Part shown: one piece after another, positions 54,996 through 55,351 of the stretch
Layout of the letters: the number at the start of each line of letters is the position of its first letter
Numbering within the stretch: the stretch's first letter is position 1
Assembly: GCA_016283195.1 (NCBI GenBank)
Contig: JAEEML010000025.1
Location: 1-55,351, forward strand
From: Deltaproteobacteria bacterium
GTDB lineage: Bacteria; JAEEML01
Reading direction: 5' to 3'
Length of the DNA: 55,351 bases
The notes under the pieces: model-generated
What the model saw: only the letters and a program-made list of their open reading frames with translations
What the model was told of the DNA's origin: nothing
Databases searched by the model: none
Translations under genes and position numbers: made by a program

Positions 54996-55351
54996 CCCAA
55001 TATGGCTATTTATATACATGGAAAGAGGCCCAAAGAGCCTGTCCTCCTGGTTGGCGCTTGCCAAGCAAAGCAGATTTTGAAGAATTACTAGATTATGTCG
55101 GCAAGGATAACCAAACACGGGCGAAAAACTTAAGAGCCACCACCTGTGATGATGGTCTTGACACTTATGGCTTTGGGGCGCTTCCCGCCGGCCGCTACGA
55201 GGGTGGCGCTTACTACCTTTTCGGTTACTGCGCCTACTTCTGGTCGGCCACGGAGGGCGGTACCTACCGCGCCTACAGCCTGTACTTAGGTAATGGCGGT
55301 GCGTATCTGGACAACGACTACAAGGTTTACGCCTTCTCCGTGCGTTGCCTC
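54956..55351 (+). CDS. FISUMP (Fibrobacter succinogenes major paralogous) domain, partial; no in-frame ATG start, runs off the window
   Basis: YGYLYTWKEAQRACPPGWRLPSKADFEELLDYVGKDNQ...LPAGRYEGGAYYLFGYCAYFWSATEGGTYRAYSLYLGNGGAYLDNDYKVYAFSVRCL. Confidence 0.8.

Overview
The window is a gene-dense (about 95% coding), mostly housekeeping segment of a deltaproteobacterial or Myxococcota-like chromosome. I recognised no tRNA, rRNA, CRISPR array, transposase or integrase. Recognisable genes include yceD-rpmF, atpB, tex, dnaX, queE, lpdA, pilD, tsaB, parE-parC, folC, an MltD-type transglycosylase, cysE, a YfgM/BamB-like pair, rng and hydF. The accessory content of most interest is: (i) a four-gene block of two outer-membrane beta-barrels, a large TPR protein and a membrane-anchored Ser/Thr pseudokinase, resembling the GltABC/NfsABC module of myxobacteria; (ii) a truncated or frameshifted FISUMP (C-type-lectin-like) gene at the right edge whose 3' end looks like the variable region of a diversity-generating retroelement; (iii) a nested-hairpin 5' leader upstream of RNase G/E; (iv) a HExxH protease with a MYXO-CTERM-like tail; (v) two in-frame protein repeats (96 bp and 54 bp units); (vi) a ~0.74 kb AT-rich unexplained intergenic region. 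All assignments come from reading the sequence; no database search was run.
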